A stretch of DNA of 64,000 nucleotides from Microbispora hainanensis (GCF_036186745.1 NZ_CP108086.1:6696001-6760000); one strand, 5' to 3'; counted from the stretch's first letter, positions 22,935-31,458 are shown. Numbers and translations: made by a program. The notes: a model not told the origin generated them from the sequence alone.

Positions 22935-22948
22935 TGTTAGCGCTAACA
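22935..22948. promoter_or_regulatory. LacI-family operator palindrome
   Basis: TGTTAGCGCTAACA is a perfect 14-bp palindrome with the central GC and flanking TTA/TAA typical of LacI-family sugar regulators. A related site precedes the GH127 gene. Confidence 0.75.
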
Positions 22949-22965
22949 ACCGAGGAGCCTCCTTG

Positions 22966-23127
22966 ATGAGAAGCGGTCCCCCCGCCGCGGCTCACCCCGC
23001 CCCTCCACGGGAACGTTTCGCACCGGGCCGCCCACGCATATTCGGCTCCGCCCACGAGCGATCACCTCACGGCCGCCCACCCGCGCCCGAGGTGAACACC
23101 ACACTCTCCGCCCGGCACAACCGGTAG
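22966..23127 (+). CDS. Possible 53-codon upstream ORF in the GH43 leader
   Basis: ATG at 22966 follows GAGGAG by 9 nt, directly after the LacI operator, and opens 53 Pro/Arg-rich codons. No similarity is recognised. It may be a leader ORF or the start of a gene whose body was deleted; GH43 translation begins separately at 23285. Confidence 0.25.
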   Translation: MRSGPPAAAHPAPPRERFAPGRPRIFGSAHERSPHGRPPAPEVNTTLSARHNR

Positions 23128-23244
23128 GACACGCGCCCCTCCCGCCGGGACTCCAGCCGGCCGGCCCGCGGACGCCCCCCTCCGCAGGCCGGCTGTCCGG
23201 CCGCATCTCAGCCGACCGCTCACTCCGATCCCACACCCCCTCGC

Positions 23245-23261
23245 GTCAGGCATCGCCTGAC
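23245..23261 (+). promoter_or_regulatory. Small hairpin in the GH43 leader
   Basis: GTCAGGC-ATC-GCCTGAC, a perfect 7-bp stem with a 3-nt loop, ends 10 nt before the ribosome binding site AGAGGAG of the GH43 gene. The region between the upstream ORF and this hairpin holds nothing else recognisable. Confidence 0.4.
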
Positions 23262-23284
23262 ATCGCTCAGCAGAGGAGTTTCGC

Positions 23285-26218
23285 GTGCCCGAAAATCGCC
23301 GATCCCCGGCGGTCCCCCGGCGGTTGCGGAGGATCTCGCTCGCGACGGCCGCCGCGCTCGTGTGCGGCGGTCTCGCGGCCCACGGCGGCGTGGCGAACGC
23401 CTCCGCCGGGTGGTCGCCGGCGCCGTCGTACACCTCGACCGACAAGGGCGACGGCACCTACACCGTGCCGATCACCAATGCCGACGTGCCCGACATCAGC
23501 GTGGAGCGCGTCCCTGCCGCGGAGAACAAGGAGCACCGCGACGTCTACTACATGATCAGCACGACCATGCACCTGAGCCCGGGCGCGCCGATCATGAAGT
23601 CGTACGACCTGGTGAACTGGGAGATCGTCAACTACGTGTTCGGCCGGGCGGACATCGGCGACGCGTTCTCCCTGCGCAACGGGCAGAACTCCTACGGCCA
23701 GGGCCAGTGGGCGTCGTCGCTGCGCTACCACGACGGCAGGTTCTACGTCGTCTTCAACACCAACAACCTCGGCGGCGCGTACCTCTACAGCACCGACGAC
23801 GTCGAGAACGGCAAGTGGACGCGCACGCCGCTCGGCCGCGGCCTGCACGACCCGTCGCTGTTCTTCGACGACGACGGCACGCCGTACATCTTCTACGGCT
23901 CCGGCGGGACGAGCGCCGTACGCCTCAAGCCGGATATGTCGGGCATCGACAGGGACTATCCGAACATCTTCACGGCGAACGACTACGCCGGAAAGCCGTT
24001 CATCGGCGGGCTGTTCGAGGGCGCCCAGGTCTTCCACATCAACGGCTATTACTACGTGGTCATCATCACCTGGCCGTCCGGGCAGGGACGCCAGGTCGTC
24101 ATGTTCCGCTCGAAGGACCTGCTCGGCCGCTACACGTCGGCGGACGGCTCGAACACCTACGAGGCGCGCGGAGTGCTCGACTCCAACGGCTTCGCCCAGG
24201 GCAGCCTCGTGCCGATCTCCCGCGACGGCGGCACCGACTGGTATGGCATGTTCTTCCGCGACAACTTCCCGATCGGGCGCACCCCGGCGCTCATCCCCGC
24301 CACCTGGCAGGACGGCTGGCCGACGTTCGGCACCGACGGGGTCGTGCCGGTGGGCGGCGCGTTCGCCAAGCCGATCACGCTGAGCCCGGCGGAGGAGACG
24401 TTCGAGCGGCAGAAGAGCCTCGTCGCCTCCGACGACTTCGCAAACGACGCGCCGCACCGGCCGTACATGGACGAGCAGTGGACGATCCCCGACCCGCCCT
24501 CGTACGACGACTCGCTCATCGGCGTCGAGCTCCTGCAGAACCCCGGGTTCGAGGCCGACGCGGTCTCCCCGTGGGGCACGCAGTACGGCGCGACGATCAC
24601 CCGCGACACCACCGACCCGGCCGCGGGATCGGCGGCGCTGAAGGTGAGCGACCGCACGCTCAACGGCTCCGGGCCCAACCAGTTCCTCAACGGCAAGGTG
24701 CAGCGCGGTGTGACCTACACCGTGTCGGCGAAGATCAAGTACACCTCGGGCCCGAGCAGCATCCGGTTCAACCTCGTGGCCGACTGGGGCACGGGCGTCC
24801 AGACGATGGCGTCCGGGAACGTTCCCGCCGGGCAGTGGACGACCGTCACGGGCCAGTACACCATCCCCTCGACGGCCAACGTGGACAACTTCAAGTTCGC
24901 GATCGAGACCCCGTGGGCCAACCCGCAGCCGGCGTCGTCGAGCGTGGACTACCTGGTCGACGACGTCTCGATCGTCGGGCAGCCGGTGACGACCGAGAGC
25001 CCGTCCGAGGAGGAGATCGCCCCCAACGGGTCGCGGCTCGACCCGGTGTGGGAGTGGAACCACGCCCCCGACAACCGCTACTGGTCGCTCACCGACCGGG
25101 ACGGCTGGCTGCGGCTGACGACCGGCAAGGTGGTCACCGGCAAGTACGTCTACACCAAGCTGTCCGGCCGCGACGAGCTGACCTGGTTCGAAGAGGCGCG
25201 CAACACGCTGTCGCAGCGTACGTTCGGGCCCCGGCAGTCGGTCGAGACCAAGATGGACATCTCCGGCATGAAGAACGGCGACGTCGCCGGTCTGGCCGCC
25301 TACAACCGCGGGTTCTCCTATGTCGCGGTCAAGCGCGTCGACGGCCAGAACACGCTGGGCGTCGTCAACCGCGTGCAGCCGTTCGCGGTCGACATCGACC
25401 AGTCGGCGGTCGAGAGCTTCGTGCCCGGCACGACGGTGCCGCTCGGAGACGCGACGCAGGTGTACGTGAAGGCGGACCTCGACTTCAGCTCTCCGGTCGG
25501 GCAGCTGTGGACGACGTTCTACTACAGCCTCGACGGCCTGAACTGGACCCAGCTGGGCAGCCGCGTCGGCCCGCAGACGCTGGACGGCAGCCTCTCGCAC
25601 TTCATGGGACACCGGGTCGGCCTGTTCGATTACGCGACGAAGGAGAAGGGCGGGCACGTCGACTTCGACTACTACAAGCTCAGCGACACGCTGACCGCGC
25701 AGAACAAGGCCCTCGACACGAGCGGCCTCGACGCGGCGATCGCACACGCGGGAACGCTCGACGAGCGCGACTATCCGGCGGACGCCTGGGCCGACATGCG
25801 GGCCGCGCTCGACACCGCGACGGCGGCGCGGGCCGGTGAGTTCGGCACCCAGAACCAGATCGACGCGCCGGAGCGGGCGCTCAGCTACCAGCTCGCCCGG
25901 CTCGGCACGCTCAAGACCGCCTCTCCGGAGGTCAGGCTGACCGTCACCGCCGCCTCCCGCTGCGTCGGCAGCTCGGCATACGTGGCGGTCACGGCCGTCA
26001 ACGACTCCGGCGTTCCGGCGACGATCACGCTGACGACGCCGTACGGGTCCAAGACGGTGGCCGACGTGGCTCCGGGCAAGCAGGCATACCAGTCCTTCAA
26101 CACCCGGGCCGGGAACATCGACGCCGGCACGGTCACCGTCAAGGCGACCGCCACGATCGACGGCAAGCAGGCCACCTCGTCCTACGACGCCGGCTACGCG
26201 GCGGCGAGCTGCCGCTGA
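23285..26218 (+). CDS. Secreted GH43 glycosidase with inserted CBM and C-terminal Ig-like module
   Basis: A 977-residue exported enzyme of family GH43 (arabinofuranosidase/xylosidase group). The signal peptide ends near VANASA. The five-bladed propeller (about 45-385) shows PDISVERVP, GQGQWASSLRYHDGRFYVVF, GLHDPSLFFDDDGTPYIF and FEGAQVFHINGYYYVV, which carry the Asp/Asp/Glu catalytic set. A GH43 C2 beta-sandwich starts at SLVASDDFAN and resumes at LDPVWEWNHAPDNRYWSL; between the two lies an inserted CBM4/9-like domain (about 415-570). A helical segment (about 815-875) and a 95-residue C-terminal module follow. The GTG start has AGAGGAG 7 nt upstream. It is likely induced through the LacI operator. 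Confidence 0.88.
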   Translation: MPENRRSPAVPRRLRRISLATAAALVCGGLAAHGGVANASAGWSPAPSYTSTDKGDGTYTVPITNADVPDISVERVPAAENKEHRDVYYMISTTMHLSPGAPIMKSYDLVNWEIVNYVFGRADIGDAFSLRNGQNSYGQGQWASSLRYHDGRFYVVFNTNNLGGAYLYSTDDVENGKWTRTPLGRGLHDPSLFFDDDGTPYIFYGSGGTSAVRLKPDMSGIDRDYPNIFTANDYAGKPFIGGLFEGAQVFHINGYYYVVIITWPSGQGRQVVMFRSKDLLGRYTSADGSNTYEARGVLDSNGFAQGSLVPISRDGGTDWYGMFFRDNFPIGRTPALIPATWQDGWPTFGTDGVVPVGGAFAKPITLSPAEETFERQKSLVASDDFANDAPHRPYMDEQWTIPDPPSYDDSLIGVELLQNPGFEADAVSPWGTQYGATITRDTTDPAAGSAALKVSDRTLNGSGPNQFLNGKVQRGVTYTVSAKIKYTSGPSSIRFNLVADWGTGVQTMASGNVPAGQWTTVTGQYTIPSTANVDNFKFAIETPWANPQPASSSVDYLVDDVSIVGQPVTTESPSEEEIAPNGSRLDPVWEWNHAPDNRYWSLTDRDGWLRLTTGKVVTGKYVYTKLSGRDELTWFEEARNTLSQRTFGPRQSVETKMDISGMKNGDVAGLAAYNRGFSYVAVKRVDGQNTLGVVNRVQPFAVDIDQSAVESFVPGTTVPLGDATQVYVKADLDFSSPVGQLWTTFYYSLDGLNWTQLGSRVGPQTLDGSLSHFMGHRVGLFDYATKEKGGHVDFDYYKLSDTLTAQNKALDTSGLDAAIAHAGTLDERDYPADAWADMRAALDTATAARAGEFGTQNQIDAPERALSYQLARLGTLKTASPEVRLTVTAASRCVGSSAYVAVTAVNDSGVPATITLTTPYGSKTVADVAPGKQAYQSFNTRAGNIDAGTVTVKATATIDGKQATSSYDAGYAAASCR

Positions 26219-26254
26219 CGACGTGGCCGGCCGGCAGCCGATCGCCGGCCGGCC
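25930..26254 (+). repeat. Near-identical duplicated block, copy 1
   Basis: The last about 95 codons of the first GH43 gene plus 36 bp after the stop recur at 28502-28826, 2572 bp away. The copies differ at only a few positions, and the 36 bp after the stop, including the terminator, are identical. Confidence 0.85.
26225..26254 (+). terminator. Terminator after the first GH43 gene
   Basis: GGCCGGCCGGC-AGCCGATC-GCCGGCCGGCC: an 11-bp stem with an 8-nt loop, 7 nt after the stop. Confidence 0.75.
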
Positions 26255-26402
26255 CCGCACCACCGCACCACCCGCACCACCCCGGGCCGGTCGGCCGCCC
26301 GGCCGGCCGGCCCCACCCCCCCCACACAACACGTCGCGCGCGTCCGCGCGGTTCCTCGGGGCGTCGTGTTCACGGAGAAGTCCCAGGTCAAGGAGATCAT
26401 TC

Positions 26403-28790
26403 GTGTCGAAGCGCGTTGGAAAGACGACCCGGCGACGGGTCGCCGCGATAGCGATGGCCGGTGCCCTGCTGGGCGCCGCCGTCACCGCGACGGCGGGACC
26501 GGTGCAGGCCGCCGCCCCGAACATCATCGTGAACGGCGGGTTCGAGGACGGCCTGTCCGGCTGGTTCGTCAACAACGGGAACTCGACCGACGGCGCGACG
26601 CTGTCGCCCACGACGGACGCGTACGCCGGTTCGGGCGCCGTGCTCGTCACCGACCGCAAGACGACCGGATCCGGCCCGATGCAGGACCTGTCCGGCAAGG
26701 TCCAGGCCGGCAAGACGTACGCGGTCACGGCGCGGGTGAAATACGAGAACCCCAACAGCCCGGCGACCAAGCAGTTCTTCGCCACCATGCACTACGGCGG
26801 CGCGACCTACACGAACGTCGGCACGGTGACGGTCGCGCGCGGGCAGTGGGGGCTCATCCAGGGCACGTTCACGATCCCCGCGAGCCAGAGCGTCGCGACC
26901 GCGCGGCTGTTCATCGAGACGCCCTGGACATCGGATCCCGGGTCCGCCCCGGACACGCACCTGATGGACTTCAAGGTCGACGACGTGTCCGTCACGGAGT
27001 TCGTGCCGTCCACGACCATCGAGGCGCTCGGCAAGAACCCCGGCGAGGGCAACCCGCTCATCTCGCACAAGTTCGGCGCGGACGGCAACGCGTTCGTCCA
27101 CGACGGCCGCGTGTACATCTACATGACCAACGACACGCAGGAGTACAAGCCCGGCCCCACCGGGGTCTCCTCGACCAACACGTACGCGAGCATCAACACG
27201 ATCACGGTCATCTCGTCCGACGACCTCATGAACTGGGTCGACCACGGCGAGATCCCCGTCGCCGGCCCGAACGGGGTCGCCCGTTACGCGAACAACTCGT
27301 GGGCCCCGGCCATGGAGAGCAAGGTCGTCGACGGCAAGGAAAAGTTTTTTCTCTACTTCGCCAACAACGGCGGCGGCTCCGGTGTCATCGTCGGCGACTC
27401 GCCGATCGGCCCGTGGCACGACGAGCGCGGCAACCTGCTCATCACGAGCGCGACGCCGGGCGCGTCCAACGGCATCAACTGGCTGTTCGACCCCGGCGTG
27501 TTCATCGACGACGACGGCCAGGGCTACCTCGTCTTCGGCGGTGGTGGCGACGACGGGACGCGCAGCGCCGAGAACACCAACCACCCGAAGTCCACGCGCG
27601 TGATCAGGCTCGGCGACGACATGATCAGCACGCAGGGCTCGGCTGAGGTCATCGACGCGCCGCTCGTGTTCGAGGCCGGCCACCTGTTCAAGCGCGACGG
27701 CAAGTACTACTACTCGTACTCGTCGAACTTCGGCTTCGGCGGCCCGATCGACCCCAACGGCCCGCCGACCGGTGCCATCGCCTACCTCATGGCCGACAGC
27801 CCGATGGGCCCGTGGACCCCCGAGACGTACAAGGGCATCATCTTCCGCAACCCGGGCACCTACTTCGGCGCCGGCGGCAACAACCACCAGTCGGTGTTCA
27901 AGCTCGGCGACCAGTACTACTTCACCTATCACGCCCAGACGCTCAACAGCCGCATCACGGGCGGCGCCACCCAGGGCTTCCGCAGCCCGCACCTCGCCAA
28001 GCTCGACTTCAACGCCGACGGTACGATCAAGGAAGTGCGGGGCGACTACAAGGGCGTCGAGCAGATCCGCGACCTCGACCCCTACCGGGTGATCGAGGCC
28101 GAGACGATCGCCTGGCAGCAGGGCATCGCGACGAAGAAGATCGACGGCGGGTCGGAGGAGTTCGGCGCGCAGGCCCCGAACCTCGTGGTGCACGACATCG
28201 ACAACGGGGACTGGACGTCGCTCGCGAAGGTCGACTTCGGCGCGGAGGGCGCCACCGGGGTCACGGCCAAGGTGCGCCCGCTCGCCACCGGCGGGAAGAT
28301 CGAGGTTCGCCTCGACGGCCGCACCTCGCCCGTGGTCGCGACCATTCCCGTCGACGCGCCGCTCGGCGAGTGGACGAAGCCGACCGCCAGGCTCGACGGC
28401 GTCACCGGCGTGCACGACGTCTACTTCACGTACGCCGGGCCCGACGGCGCGGACCTCTTCGAGGTCGACTCCTGGTCGTTCGAGGCCGCCTCCTCGCCGG
28501 AGGTCGCCCTGACCGTCACCGCGTCCTCCCGCTGCATCGGCAGCTCGGCGTACGTCGCGGTCACGGCCGTCAACGACTCCGGCGTTCCGGCGACCATCAC
28601 ACTGACCACCCCGTACGGGTCCAAGACGGTGGCCGACGTGGCTCCGGGCAAGCAGGCCTACCAGTCCTTCAACACCCGGACCGGGAGCATCGACGCCGGC
28701 ACGGTCACCGTCAAGGCGACCGCCACGATCGACGGCAAGCAGGTCACCTCGTCCTACGACGCCGGCTACGCGGCGGCGAGCTGCCGCTGA
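26403..28790 (+). CDS. Secreted CBM4/9-GH43-CBM6 glycosidase with C-terminal Ig-like module
   Basis: A 795-residue exported enzyme. The signal peptide (VSKRVGKTTRRRVAAIAM...) ends near VQAAAP. A CBM4/9-like domain (about 38-195, NIIVNGGFEDGLSGWFV) precedes a GH43 propeller (about 205-570) with AFVHDGRVYIYMTND, NNSWAPAMESKVVDGKEKFF, NWLFDPGVFIDDDGQGYLVF and VFEAGHLFKRDGKYYYSY. A CBM6 (about 580-700, DIDNGDWTSLAKVDFGAEG) follows, then a 95-residue C-terminal module almost identical to that of the upstream GH43 protein. It probably releases arabinose or xylose from arabinoxylan. The GTG start at 26403 has AAGGAG 7 nt upstream. A terminator precedes it, so it may have its own promoter. Confidence 0.9.
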   Translation: MSKRVGKTTRRRVAAIAMAGALLGAAVTATAGPVQAAAPNIIVNGGFEDGLSGWFVNNGNSTDGATLSPTTDAYAGSGAVLVTDRKTTGSGPMQDLSGKVQAGKTYAVTARVKYENPNSPATKQFFATMHYGGATYTNVGTVTVARGQWGLIQGTFTIPASQSVATARLFIETPWTSDPGSAPDTHLMDFKVDDVSVTEFVPSTTIEALGKNPGEGNPLISHKFGADGNAFVHDGRVYIYMTNDTQEYKPGPTGVSSTNTYASINTITVISSDDLMNWVDHGEIPVAGPNGVARYANNSWAPAMESKVVDGKEKFFLYFANNGGGSGVIVGDSPIGPWHDERGNLLITSATPGASNGINWLFDPGVFIDDDGQGYLVFGGGGDDGTRSAENTNHPKSTRVIRLGDDMISTQGSAEVIDAPLVFEAGHLFKRDGKYYYSYSSNFGFGGPIDPNGPPTGAIAYLMADSPMGPWTPETYKGIIFRNPGTYFGAGGNNHQSVFKLGDQYYFTYHAQTLNSRITGGATQGFRSPHLAKLDFNADGTIKEVRGDYKGVEQIRDLDPYRVIEAETIAWQQGIATKKIDGGSEEFGAQAPNLVVHDIDNGDWTSLAKVDFGAEGATGVTAKVRPLATGGKIEVRLDGRTSPVVATIPVDAPLGEWTKPTARLDGVTGVHDVYFTYAGPDGADLFEVDSWSFEAASSPEVALTVTASSRCIGSSAYVAVTAVNDSGVPATITLTTPYGSKTVADVAPGKQAYQSFNTRTGSIDAGTVTVKATATIDGKQVTSSYDAGYAAASCR

Positions 28791-28826
28791 CGACGTGGCC
28801 GGCCGGCAGCCGATCGCCGGCCGGCC
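28502..28826 (+). repeat. Near-identical duplicated block, copy 2
   Basis: Second copy of the block at 25930-26254, covering the C-terminal module, the stop and the terminator of the second GH43 gene. Similarity fades in the next 80 bp, where both copies still share CACCGCACCACCC and GGCCGGCC-rich stretches. Confidence 0.85.
28797..28826 (+). terminator. Terminator after the second GH43 gene
   Basis: Same 11-bp GGCCGGCCGGC hairpin with AGCCGATC loop as at 26225-26254. Confidence 0.75.
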
Positions 28827-29035
28827 AGCGGTGGCGAACTCACGATGAGGACGCCGCCACCGCACCACCCGGGGCCGGCCGGCCGCCCGGCCGGCCCTAT
28901 CGGCCCGGAATACCTGGGCGTGTGTTCCGGACGCCCGCAATGGGGGCCATACGCCCATAATGGGACCGGATGCCGCCCGGAAACCGCACGGCCGCCATGC
29001 GAACGGGCGCTCACGACCAGACAGGAGAGACCCCG

Positions 29036-30076
29036 TTGCCGAAGAGCCGTCCGCAGGGCGCCCCCGCCCTGCTCGCCGCACTGGCCGTTCTGCGGGCTGT
29101 CGGCACCCTCTTGGTCGCCATGGTCGCCGTGGCGGCGTTCGCCGTCCCGGCCGGTGCCGACACCACCTGGTCGGTCGTCCCCGCCAACGCCGACGGCCCC
29201 GACGGCCGCACCGCCATCGACATCGAACTGCCCGCCGGGCAACAGGTCACCGAACACATCGCCGTCATCAACCGCTCCACCCAACCCGTCGACTTCGCCA
29301 TCGACGCAAACGACGGCTACCTCACCACCAAGGGCTACTTCGACATGCGGCCCCCCGAGGCCACCCCCGTCGACGGCGGCGCCTGGATCACCGTCCCCGA
29401 AAAAGTCACCATCGCCGCCGGAGCCACCACCGTCGTCCCCATCACCGTGGCCATCCCCCAAAACGCCACCCCCGGCGACCACCCCGCCGGCGTCACCGCC
29501 TCCGTCGACGCCGTCTCCGGCCAGGTCCGCGTCCACAACCGCGTCGGCGTCCGCGTCAACATCCGCGTCACCGGCACCTTCGCCGCCAAAATCGCCGTCA
29601 GCAACATACAGACCGCCTACACCTGGTCCTGGAACCCCTTCACCCCCGGCACCGTCGAAGTCACCTACACCCTCGCCAACACCGGCAACGTCCGCCTGGC
29701 CCCCGACAGCCGCATCCAGACCTCCACCCTCGCCGGCGACAACACCTGGGACGACACCTCCGAAGCCAGAGCCCGCGAAATCATGCCCGGCGGCAGCCGC
29801 ACCTTCACCGCCCGCATCACCGGCACCTGGCCCCTGGGACCCATCGGCACCACCATCTGGGCCATCCCCTCCCCCGCAGGCAAACCCCTGCCCGGCGTCA
29901 CCGCCGAACGCGTCGCCATCGACACCACCATCTGGGCCATCCCCTGGCCCCAGCTCACCCTCCTCGCCCTGCTCGCCCTCGCCGTCCTCGCCCTCCGCCT
30001 CACCAGCACCCGGCGCCGCCGCCGCATCGAAAAACTGATCCTCCTCAACAGCCGCGGCACCCCCCTCGGCACATGA
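29036..30076 (+). CDS. Membrane-anchored DUF916 / WxL-interacting-type surface protein
   Basis: A 346-residue surface protein. A signal peptide (MVAVAAFAVPAGA) precedes a DUF916-like peptidoglycan-binding beta domain (about 40-180), with TTWSVVPANADGPDGRTAID, GGAWITVPEKVTIAAGATTV and NATPGDHPAGVTASV. A second beta domain follows (about 185-300), then one membrane helix (LTLLALLALAVLALRL) and a basic cytoplasmic tail. In Firmicutes such proteins bind WxL surface proteins; actinobacterial roles are unknown. The TTG start at 29036 has AGGAGA 7 nt upstream. Codon use is extreme: nearly every third base is C across 29160-30070. It follows two GH43 genes that share a C-terminal module. Confidence 0.8.
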   Translation: MPKSRPQGAPALLAALAVLRAVGTLLVAMVAVAAFAVPAGADTTWSVVPANADGPDGRTAIDIELPAGQQVTEHIAVINRSTQPVDFAIDANDGYLTTKGYFDMRPPEATPVDGGAWITVPEKVTIAAGATTVVPITVAIPQNATPGDHPAGVTASVDAVSGQVRVHNRVGVRVNIRVTGTFAAKIAVSNIQTAYTWSWNPFTPGTVEVTYTLANTGNVRLAPDSRIQTSTLAGDNTWDDTSEARAREIMPGGSRTFTARITGTWPLGPIGTTIWAIPSPAGKPLPGVTAERVAIDTTIWAIPWPQLTLLALLALAVLALRLTSTRRRRRIEKLILLNSRGTPLGT

Positions 30077-30146
30077 GCCCCCGGGCCCGCCACGTACGGA
30101 TGGAAGGGCGGGGAGTGGACGCCGAGCGACGGCGGCCGTGCGCACC

Positions 30147-30287
30147 TCAGCCGAACGCGGCCTCGGTGACCGGCGCCCACTCCCGCCACTCGCGCAGCCG
30201 CTCGGCGTAGATGGCCTCGATCTCGGGGAGCGTGTTGCCGAGGACGAGCCGCCGGGGCGGCTTCTCGGCGTCGGCGAGCATGAGTAT
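30147..30287 (-). pseudogene. C-terminal fragment of a short-chain dehydrogenase
   Basis: The minus strand reads LADAEKPPRRLVLGNTLPEI then AIYAERLREWREW to a stop at 30147. This is the C-terminal tail of an SDR oxidoreductase, without the Rossmann domain. It abuts the LysR fragment that runs the other way. Confidence 0.6.
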
Positions 30288-30290
30288 GGG

Positions 30291-30576
30291 CCCGCGCGGC
30301 GACCCGCAGTTCGGTGCCAGGCCGGCGCTGCCTGAGCCCCGCATCGCCCACCGCATCCGCGACTGGAACGCCAGGCTCGGCTTCGTCGCCGCCGGGCTCG
30401 GCATCACGACCGTCCCCCGGATCGCCGTCTCCGGCCTGCCCACCGGGATCGCCATCGTCGAGGTGGACGCCCCCGCCTATTCCGGGCGTACCGCCCTGGC
30501 CGTGACCAGGTCAGATCCGTCTCCAGGACAGCGCGCCGTCGTCGCGGCCCTCCGAGCCGCGGCCGAGTCCGCATGA
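30291..30576 (+). pseudogene. C-terminal fragment of a LysR-family regulator
   Basis: RIAHRIRDWNARLGFVAAGL, then GITTVPRIAVSGLPTGIAIV, ending PGQRAVVAALRAAAESA: the end of a LysR substrate-binding domain. The HTH and first half are missing. With the SDR fragment it marks a deletion through a divergent gene pair. Confidence 0.65.
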
Positions 30577-30770
30577 CCCCGTGCACCGAGACCGGGGCGT
30601 TCAACGACCCGGACACGATGGAGGTCGGCCGGGGCGGCATGACCCGGGGCGGTGCGGCGCGGTCCGAGGGTGGTCGGCTGCCTGTTGCGCCGCTGGTGTC
30701 TCGGGCCCTCATTGGCGCGAGGAGCGTTGCCGTAACTCGATGGCCGGAACGAGGCCGCCTGTGGCACGGT
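30577..30770. other. Spacer before the NADAR gene
   Basis: The NADAR frame stays open leftwards to 30573, but this part has no family similarity. I see no gene or terminator. Confidence 0.4.
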
Positions 30771-31349
30771 ATGGGCGTGTCCGAGCAGATTCCGCCGCCT
30801 CGCAGCGTGGACGAGGCGATCGCCGCCGAGCAGGCGGGCCGCGCCCCGCGTTACCTGTACTTCTGGGGCCACCGGCCGGCCCGCGACGGCGGCATCGGTC
30901 GCGGCTGCCTGTCGCAGTGGTGGCCCGCCGCCTTCACCGAGGACGGCCGCACCTTCGCCTCCGCCGAGCACTACATGATGGCCCACAAGGCCTGGCTGTT
31001 CGGCGACGAGCGGACCGCCGAGCGGATCCTCGCGGCGGACCACCCGCGTGAGGTCAAGCAGCTCGGCCGCGTCGTACACGGCTTCGACGACCAGGTATGG
31101 GCGGCCAACCGGTTCGACATCGTGGTCCGCGGCAGCATCGCCAAGTTCGGCCAGAACCCGGAGCTGACGCGCTTCCTGCTCGGGACCGGAGACCAGGTCC
31201 TGGTGGAGGCGAGCCCGCTCGACCGGATCTGGGGCATCGGCCTGGCCTCCGACGACGAACGCGCCGCCTCCGCCTCGACCTGGCAGGGCCTCAACCTGCT
31301 CGGCTTCGCCCTGATGGCGGCCCGTGACGCGCTGAAGCCCGGCCTGTGA
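30771..31349 (+). CDS. NADAR-family N-glycosidase (YbiA-like)
   Basis: A 192-residue NADAR (DUF1768) protein. The signatures are YLYFWGHRPARDGGIGRGCL, LSQWWPAAFTEDGRTFASAE, HYMMAHKAWLFGDERTAERI and LVEASPLDRIWGIGLASDDE. The family removes damaged riboflavin intermediates or ADP-ribose-type modifications by N-glycosidic cleavage. The start is the ATG at 30771 or GTG at 30777; no Shine-Dalgarno is visible, so the message may be leaderless. The stop lies in the second copy of a 22-bp tandem duplication (31324-31367). It stands alone between a deletion scar and an IS. Confidence 0.85.
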   Translation: MGVSEQIPPPRSVDEAIAAEQAGRAPRYLYFWGHRPARDGGIGRGCLSQWWPAAFTEDGRTFASAEHYMMAHKAWLFGDERTAERILAADHPREVKQLGRVVHGFDDQVWAANRFDIVVRGSIAKFGQNPELTRFLLGTGDQVLVEASPLDRIWGIGLASDDERAASASTWQGLNLLGFALMAARDALKPGL

Positions 31350-31458
31350 CGCGCTGAAGCCCGGCTCGTGAGCGCGGACGCCGCCCCGCCACATCACACG
31401 TGAGAGGCCACCGGCGGCGCCGTCCCGCGTACGACGCCGCCGCCCGCTCGTCTCCTGA

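Noticed and set aside
23267..26788. Minus-strand frame of over 1100 codons across the GH43 genes
   Set aside because: Antisense to a protein with clear domains; its own sequence is Val/Arg/Gly/Asp-rich without motifs.
30573..30770. N-terminal extension of the NADAR protein
   Set aside because: No similarity to the family; the ATG at 30771 gives the normal start of the domain.
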